From the NCBI RefSeq assembly GCF_020176795.1, contig NZ_JAIUKE010000033.1, positions 1-47,299 of the forward strand: a DNA stretch of 47,299 bases, given 5' to 3'. A model generated the notes under the pieces. It made no database searches and had not been told where the DNA came from. It worked only from the letters and a program-made list of their open reading frames with translations. Within the stretch, counting starts at the first letter, position 1; each line of letters begins with the position of its first letter. This DNA comes from Streptomyces sp. 8L (GTDB lineage Bacteria > Actinomycetota > Actinomycetes > Streptomycetales > Streptomycetaceae). The position numbers were made by a program, and so were the translations under genes. Shown here piece after piece: positions 42,883 through 47,299 of this stretch.

Positions 42883-43956
42883 ATGTCCTCCACGCTGACC
42901 GATCTCTTTCGGTGTCCGATCGTGCAGGCCCCCATGGCAGGCGGTGCTTCCTGCCCCCCGCTGGCCGCCACCGTGTCCGACGCGGGCGGCCTCGGCTTCC
43001 TGGCCGCCGGCTACAAGACGGCGGACGGCATGTACGAGGAGATCAAGCACCTGCGCGGGCTCACGGGCGCGCCCTTCGGCGTGAACGTCTTCATGCCGCA
43101 GACCCGGCACGCCGACCGCGCGGCCGTCGACCTGTACCGCAGCCAGCTCGCCGGTGAGTCGAACTGGTACGACACGCCGCTCGGCGACCCGGAGACCGGC
43201 TGGGACGACGGCTACGAGGCCAAGCTCGCCATACTGCTCGACGATCCGGTGCCCGTCGTGTCGTTCACCTTCGGCTGCCCGCCCCGGATGGTGTTCGACC
43301 GCTTCCACCGCGCCGGTACGTACACGATCGTGACGGTCACGACCGCCGAGGAGGCGCGCGCCGCCCAGTGGGCCGGCGCGGACGCGGTCTGCGCCCAGGG
43401 CATCGAGGCGGGCGGCCACCAGGGCACGCACAAGGACGACCCCGCGACGGACGGCGCCGGCATCGGGCTGCTGTCGCTCGTCGTCCAGGTCAAGGACGCG
43501 GTGACGCTGCCGATCGTGGCGGCGGGCGGCCTCATGCGCGGCTCGCAGGCCGCCGCGGTCCTCGCCCTCGGCGCGGAGGCCGCCCAGTTCGGCACGGCCT
43601 TCCTCGTCACGGACGAGTCCGCCGCCCCCGAGCCGCACAAGCAGGCCATGACGAACCCGCTGTTCGCCCGCACGGAACTGACGCGCGCCTTCTCCGGCCG
43701 CCCCGCGCGCGGCCTGGTGAACCGCTTCATGCGCGAGCACGGCCCGTACGCCCCGCAGGCCTACCCCGAGGTGCACCACCTGACCTCGCCGCTGCGCAAG
43801 GCTGCGGCGAAGGCCGGGGACCCGCAGGCCATGGCGCTGTGGGCGGGCCAGGGACACCGGATGGCGCGGGCCATGCCCGCAGGGCGGCTCGTCGAGGTGC
43901 TCGCGGCGGAGACGGAAGCGGCGCGCGCCGCGATGAGCCTGGGGAGTACGGCATGA
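42883..43956 (+). CDS. Nitronate monooxygenase / 2-nitropropane dioxygenase family
   Basis: 357 aa from ATG 42883. FMN-dependent TIM-barrel enzyme that oxidises alkyl nitronates. Landmarks are FRCPIVQAPMAGGASCPPLA at the N-terminus, GGLGFLAAGYK, VSFTFGCPPRMVFDRFHRAG, GADAVCAQGIEAGGHQGTH (FMN-phosphate and catalytic His region), VAAGGLMRGSQAAAVLALGA and QFGTAFLVTDES. The frame is open to 42835 upstream, but MSSTLTDLFRCP is the family start. The stop overlaps the rsmE start by 4 bp, so they are coupled. The physiological substrate may instead be a fatty-acid or ketone intermediate. Confidence 0.93.
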   Translation: MSSTLTDLFRCPIVQAPMAGGASCPPLAATVSDAGGLGFLAAGYKTADGMYEEIKHLRGLTGAPFGVNVFMPQTRHADRAAVDLYRSQLAGESNWYDTPLGDPETGWDDGYEAKLAILLDDPVPVVSFTFGCPPRMVFDRFHRAGTYTIVTVTTAEEARAAQWAGADAVCAQGIEAGGHQGTHKDDPATDGAGIGLLSLVVQVKDAVTLPIVAAGGLMRGSQAAAVLALGAEAAQFGTAFLVTDESAAPEPHKQAMTNPLFARTELTRAFSGRPARGLVNRFMREHGPYAPQAYPEVHHLTSPLRKAAAKAGDPQAMALWAGQGHRMARAMPAGRLVEVLAAETEAARAAMSLGSTA

Positions 43957-44699
43957 CGGCGCCGGTGTTCGTGGTCGGGGACGGCGTCCCGCTGGGCCGG
44001 GGGACGGTCGTGCTCGAAGGGCCCGAGGGCCGCCACGCCGTGTCCGTACGGCGGCTGCGCGTCGGCGAGGAGGTCGTCCTGACCGACGGCGCGGGCACCG
44101 GCGCGTACGGCACGGTCGCGGCCGTCGCGGGCAAGGACCGGCTGGACGTCGACGTCACCGAGATCCGCACCGAGGAGGAGCCCGCGCCGCGCGTCACCGT
44201 CGTCCAGGCGCTGCCGAAGGGCGACCGCGGCGAACTCGCCGTCGAGACGATGACCGAGACCGGCGTGGACGCCGTCGTGCCCTGGGCCGCCGCCCGCTGC
44301 GTCACGCGGTGGAAGGGCGAGCGCGGCGCCAAGTCTCTCGCCAAATGGCGGGCCACCGCACGCGAGGCGGGCAAGCAGTCGCGCCGCCTGCGCTTCCCCG
44401 AGGTCGCGGAGCCCGCGACGACGCGCGAGGTGGCCCGGCTGCTGGCCGGCGCCGACTTCGCCGCCGTCCTGCACGAGGACGGCGGCATCGCGACGCCCCT
44501 CGCCACGGCCGAACTGCCGCCCATAGGGCACCTGGTGCTCGTCGTCGGCCCGGAGGGCGGCGTGTCACCGGAGGAACTCGACGTGTTCGCCGCCGCGGGA
44601 GCCGGGCCGTACCGGCTCGGCGGCAGTGTCCTGCGCACCTCCACGGCAGGCACGGCGGCGCTGGCCCTGCTGCTGACCCGCACCGGCCGCTGGTCCTGA
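43953..44699 (+). CDS. rsmE: 16S rRNA m3U1498 methyltransferase
   Basis: 248 aa from ATG 43953, overlapping the previous stop by ATGA, with GGGGAG upstream. RsmE uses S-adenosylmethionine to methylate U1498 of 16S rRNA. The N-terminal PUA-like domain (GPEGRHAVSVRRLRVGEEVV) precedes a SPOUT knot domain with QALPKGDRGELAVETMTETG, KQSRRLRFPEV, LVLVVGPEGGVSPEELDVF, and the C-terminal knot RLGGSVLRTSTAGTAALALL. It is the second gene of a unit running to the HIT gene region. Confidence 0.94.
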   Translation: MTAPVFVVGDGVPLGRGTVVLEGPEGRHAVSVRRLRVGEEVVLTDGAGTGAYGTVAAVAGKDRLDVDVTEIRTEEEPAPRVTVVQALPKGDRGELAVETMTETGVDAVVPWAAARCVTRWKGERGAKSLAKWRATAREAGKQSRRLRFPEVAEPATTREVARLLAGADFAAVLHEDGGIATPLATAELPPIGHLVLVVGPEGGVSPEELDVFAAAGAGPYRLGGSVLRTSTAGTAALALLLTRTGRWS

Positions 44700-44701
44700 G
44701 G

Positions 44702-44781
44702 CCGCTGCCGCGCGCGGGCGGGGCGCAGCGCAGAGCCTGCGACCGTCGGGCTCGGCGTACCGCTGCCGCGCGCGGGCGGGG
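44702..44781. repeat. 22-bp direct repeat between rsmE and the HIT gene
   Basis: An identical 22-bp GC sequence beginning CCGCTGCCGCG occurs at 44702-44723 and 44760-44781, 58 bp apart. The second copy precedes a possible -10 (TACGAT, 44806-44811). Confidence 0.7.
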
Positions 44782-44849
44782 GACACGCCCCGCGGCCGGG
44801 CCCGATACGATGCCGGGGATACGGAGCGAAGGAGATGAGGGCCCGGATC

Positions 44850-45209
44850 ATGGCGGGAGAACCACAGGCCGACTGCCTGTTCTGCAAGATCGTCGCGGGG
44901 GACGTGCCCGCCACGGTCGTGCGCGAGAGCGCCACCACGGTCGCCTTCCGGGACATCAACCCGCAGGCGCCGACGCACGTCCTCGTCATCCCCAGGGCGC
45001 ACTACCCGGACGCCGCCACCCTCGCCGCCGAGCAGCCGGAGATCGCGGCCGACGTGCTCCGCGAGGCCGGCGCCGTCGCGGCCGGCGACAAGATCGACGC
45101 GGGCGGCTACCGCGTCGTCTTCAACACGGGCAGCGGCGCGGGCCAGACCGTCTTCCACGCGCACGCCCACGTCCTCGGCGGGCGCGGCCTCAACTGGCCG
45201 CCCGGATAA
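44850..45209 (+). CDS. HIT family nucleotide-binding protein
   Basis: 119 aa from ATG 44850, where GAGGG lies 8 nt upstream; ATG 44835 is in frame but abuts its Shine-Dalgarno. HIT hydrolases split nucleotidyl bonds with a histidine-triad nucleophile. Here the triad is [11 protein letters not shown] near the C-terminus, with [20 protein letters not shown] at the N-terminus, [20 protein letters not shown], and [20 protein letters not shown]. Two Cys (CLFC) may bind zinc, as in Hint proteins. A purine phosphoramidase activity is likely. It is followed after 16 bp by the RNase Z-like gene. Confidence 0.93.
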   Translation: MAGEPQADCLFCKIVAGDVPATVVRESATTVAFRDINPQAPTHVLVIPRAHYPDAATLAAEQPEIAADVLREAGAVAAGDKIDAGGYRVVFNTGSGAGQTVFHAHAHVLGGRGLNWPPG

Positions 45210-45225
45210 GCGGGGCGCGGACACC

Positions 45226-46137
45226 GTGTCCGTGCGGGAACTCGTCGTCCTCGGCACCGCGAGCCAGGTCCCCACGCGCCGCCGCAACCAGAACGGCTAC
45301 CTGCTGCTCTGGGACGGCCAGGGGCTGCTGTTCGACCCCGGCGAGGGCACCCAGCGCCAGATGCTGCGCGCCGGGGTCGCCGCCCACGACATCGACCGGC
45401 TGTGCGTGACGCACTTCCACGGCGACCACGCGCTCGGCCTCGCCGGGGTGATCCAGCGGATCAACCTCGACCGCGTACCGCACCCGGTCACCGCGCACTA
45501 TCCGGCGAGCGGGCAGCACTTCTACGAGCGGCTCAAGTACGCGACGTCCTACCGCGAGAACGTCGCGATCGCGGAGGCGCCGGCCGCGGGCGACGGCCTC
45601 GTGACGCTCGCCGCGACACCCGCGTACACGCTCGCGGCGCACCGGCTCTCGCACCCCGTCGAGGCGTACGGCTACCGGCTCACCGAGCCCGACGGCCGCA
45701 CCATGCTCCCCGCCCTGCTGGCGGAGCACGGCATCGAGGGCCCGGACATCGGGCGGCTCCAGCGCGAGGGCGAGGTGCGGGGCGTACGGCTGGCGGACGT
45801 CAGCAGGCCCCGGCGCGGCCAGCGGTTCGCGTTCGTCATGGACACCCGGGTGTGCGACGGCGCGTACGTACTCGCCGACGGGTGCGACCTGCTGGTCGCG
45901 GAGTCGACGTTCCTCGACGAGGACGAGGCCCTGGCGGTCGATTTCGGCCACATGACGGCCGGGCAGGCCGGCGCGCTCGCCCGCGACGCCGGCGTACGCC
46001 ACCTCGTCCTGACGCACTTCTCGCAGCGCTACGACGACCCGGGCGTCTTCGGGCGGCAGGCGCGCGCGGCGGGCTTCACCGGAGACCTCACGGTCGCGGC
46101 CGACCTGACGCGCGTGCCGCTGCCCCGGCGCAGATAG
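45226..46137 (+). CDS. RNase Z-like metallo-beta-lactamase protein
   Basis: 303 aa from GTG 45226. The N-terminal strand [20 protein letters not shown] and [10 protein letters not shown] match RNase Z, which trims tRNA 3' ends. The zinc site is HFHGDH (H63, H65, D67, H68); further landmarks are [49 protein letters not shown], and [12 protein letters not shown], the RNase Z C-terminal motif. The two tRNA-Ala genes here lack encoded CCA, so they would need such an enzyme. A true RNase Z assignment is likely but a sibling hydrolase is possible. It is 16 bp after the HIT gene. Confidence 0.87.
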   Translation: MSVRELVVLGTASQVPTRRRNQNGYLLLWDGQGLLFDPGEGTQRQMLRAGVAAHDIDRLCVTHFHGDHALGLAGVIQRINLDRVPHPVTAHYPASGQHFYERLKYATSYRENVAIAEAPAAGDGLVTLAATPAYTLAAHRLSHPVEAYGYRLTEPDGRTMLPALLAEHGIEGPDIGRLQREGEVRGVRLADVSRPRRGQRFAFVMDTRVCDGAYVLADGCDLLVAESTFLDEDEALAVDFGHMTAGQAGALARDAGVRHLVLTHFSQRYDDPGVFGRQARAAGFTGDLTVAADLTRVPLPRRR

Positions 46138-46183
46138 CGGGATCGGGCAGACTGGCGGGAACGCACGCAATCAGGAGCATGCC

Positions 46184-47299
46184 GTGATCCCACGTGAACG
46201 CACCGGAGAAACCCCAGCGCCGGCAGCCCCAACCGCACCGGCGGCCCCGGCCGCACGGACGGCGCGAGGAGGCGAGGAGCCGCGCATCGACCCGCTGGGC
46301 GCGCGGCGCGCGCACGGCGACCCGGACTGCGACGTGTACCTGACCGGCACCGTCTTCCTTGACATCATCTTCACCGGCCTCGCGACCGCGCCCGTACGCG
46401 GCACCGAGTCCTGGGCGCGCGGCATGGGATCGAGCCCGGGCGGCGTCGCGAACATGGCGTCCGCGCTGGCCAGGCTCGGCCTGCGGACCTCGCTGTCCGC
46501 CGCGTTCGGGGACGACCACTACGGCGAGTACTGCTGGGACGCGCTCGCGCACGGCGAGGGCATCGACCTGTCGCGCTCGCGCACGGTCCCCGGCTGGCAC
46601 TCCCCGGTCACCGTCTCCATGGCGTACGAGGGCGAGCGCACGATGGTCTCGCACGGCCACGAGGCGCCGCCGCCCGAGGGCGCGCTGCCCGAGTGCCCGC
46701 CCCGCGCGCGGGCCGCCGTCGCGTCCCTGACCCCCGGCAGGCGGCAGGAGTGGATCGCCACCGCCGCCGCGAACGGCGCCCGCCTGTTCGCCGACGTCGG
46801 CTGGGACGACACCGGGGTGTGGGACCTGGGCGCCCTCGCCGACCTGGAGCACTGCGAGGCGTTCCTGCCCAACGCGGCCGAGGCGATGCGCTACACGCGC
46901 ACCGACTGCCCGCGTGCCGCCGCCCGCGCCCTGACGGAGCACGTCCCGGTCGCCGTCGTCACGCTCGGCTCCGACGGCGCCTACGCCGTGGACGGACGCA
47001 CCGGCGAGACCGCGCAGGTGCCCGCCATCGCGGTCGAGGCGCTCGACCCGACCGGCGCGGGGGACGTCTTCATGGCGGGCTTCATCACCGGCACCCTCGC
47101 GGACTGGCCCCTGGCCGACCGGCTCGCTTTCGGCGGCCTCACGGCGGCGCTCTCGGTCCAGGAGTTCGGCGGCTCCCTGTCGGCGCCCGGCTGGGACGAG
47201 GTCGCGGCCTGGTGGAACTACGCGCAGAACGACGGCGGCCAGGACCCGGACGGCCTGCGCCGCTACGCGTTCCTGTCCTCCCTGCTGCCCGCCCCGGCC
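46184..47299 (+). CDS. PfkB-family carbohydrate kinase, C-terminus beyond the window
   Basis: Open from GTG 46184 (AGGAG 7 nt upstream) to the right edge, 372 codons with no stop, so partial. A disordered Ala/Pro-rich N-terminus (~45 residues) leads to VYLTGTVFLDIIFTGLAT and the first PfkB signature SPGGVANMASALARLGLRT. The second signature is LDPTGAGDVFMAGFITG, with the catalytic Asp of GAGD. FADVGWDDTGVWDLG and AVVTLGSDGAYAVDG also fit ribokinase-like folds. The sugar or nucleoside substrate is unknown. It lies 46 bp after the RNase Z-like gene. The stop codon is not in the window. Confidence 0.9.
   Translation, partial: MIPRERTGETPAPAAPTAPAAPAARTARGGEEPRIDPLGARRAHGDPDCDVYLTGTVFLDIIFTGLATAPVRGTESWARGMGSSPGGVANMASALARLGLRTSLSAAFGDDHYGEYCWDALAHGEGIDLSRSRTVPGWHSPVTVSMAYEGERTMVSHGHEAPPPEGALPECPPRARAAVASLTPGRRQEWIATAAANGARLFADVGWDDTGVWDLGALADLEHCEAFLPNAAEAMRYTRTDCPRAAARALTEHVPVAVVTLGSDGAYAVDGRTGETAQVPAIAVEALDPTGAGDVFMAGFITGTLADWPLADRLAFGGLTAALSVQEFGGSLSAPGWDEVAAWWNYAQNDGGQDPDGLRRYAFLSSLLPAPA

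Overview
The window is chromosomal DNA from a Streptomyces-like actinobacterium. Its base composition is very GC-rich, codons are strongly G/C-ending, GTG starts are common, many genes have a TANNNT -10 box about 6-7 nt before the start codon (leaderless transcripts), and the gene order matches, as far as I recall it, the S. coelicolor SCO2590-SCO2545 neighbourhood. Almost everything is core-genome. I see no insertion sequence, integrase, prophage or CRISPR array.

Layout. 1-2956: left edge with a long poly-G/poly-C tract, then a family-2 glycosyltransferase with a large C-terminal extension and an RmlC-type sugar epimerase, the end of a cell-wall-glycopolymer locus. 3074-6434: proline genes proB and proA with a small conserved gene between them. 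6544-8986: two paralogous single-pass membrane proteins sharing a VVFDE-x-FVRAA motif, and two tiny membrane proteins. 9024-13035: nadD, a LytR-CpsA-Psr-like protein whose catalytic arginines look lost, rsfS, and a histidine phosphatase. 13109-16751: two identical tRNA-Ala(GGC) genes bracketing a divergent MmyB-type XRE regulator/MFS exporter pair and two small zinc-ribbon proteins. 16977-20126: leuS behind a leucine attenuator (leaderless 12-residue leader peptide with three consecutive Leu codons, a nested hairpin and an intrinsic terminator). 20183-26246: a membrane-anchored helical protein, a DegV protein, comEA and comEC. comEA carries the only in-frame TTA (bldA-type) codon I found and has two DnaA-box-like sites upstream.

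26409-34161: a YceI protein, a small acidic protein, holA, rpsT (minus strand), lepA, and a FadD-type acyl-CoA synthetase behind a perfect TetR-style palindrome. 34486-38233: a multidomain PP2C phosphatase (RsbW-like ATPase + GAF-like + SpoIIE) interrupted by a G/C-homopolymer insert, then hemW. 38346-40022: a DUF3097 protein and a metallo-beta-lactamase hydrolase on the minus strand. 40153-42437: CIRCE-hrcA-dnaJ. 42883-47299: nitronate monooxygenase, rsmE, a HIT protein, an RNase Z-like protein and a PfkB sugar kinase that runs off the right edge.

Functionally the window mixes translation and ribosome assembly (leuS, rpsT, lepA, rsfS, rsmE, tRNA-Ala), cofactor and amino-acid synthesis (nadD, proBA, hemW), DNA uptake/replication (comEA, comEC, holA), envelope glycopolymer functions (290-2956, 6544-8448, 9699-11678) and heat-shock control (hrcA, dnaJ). 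The most interesting regulatory signals are the leuS attenuator, the CIRCE element, the TACCGATCGGTA operator before the acyl-CoA synthetase, and a set of short tandem repeats placed at gene ends and promoters. Several pure G or C runs (49-114, 11681-11711, about 23393-23418, 34849-34977) may be assembly errors.
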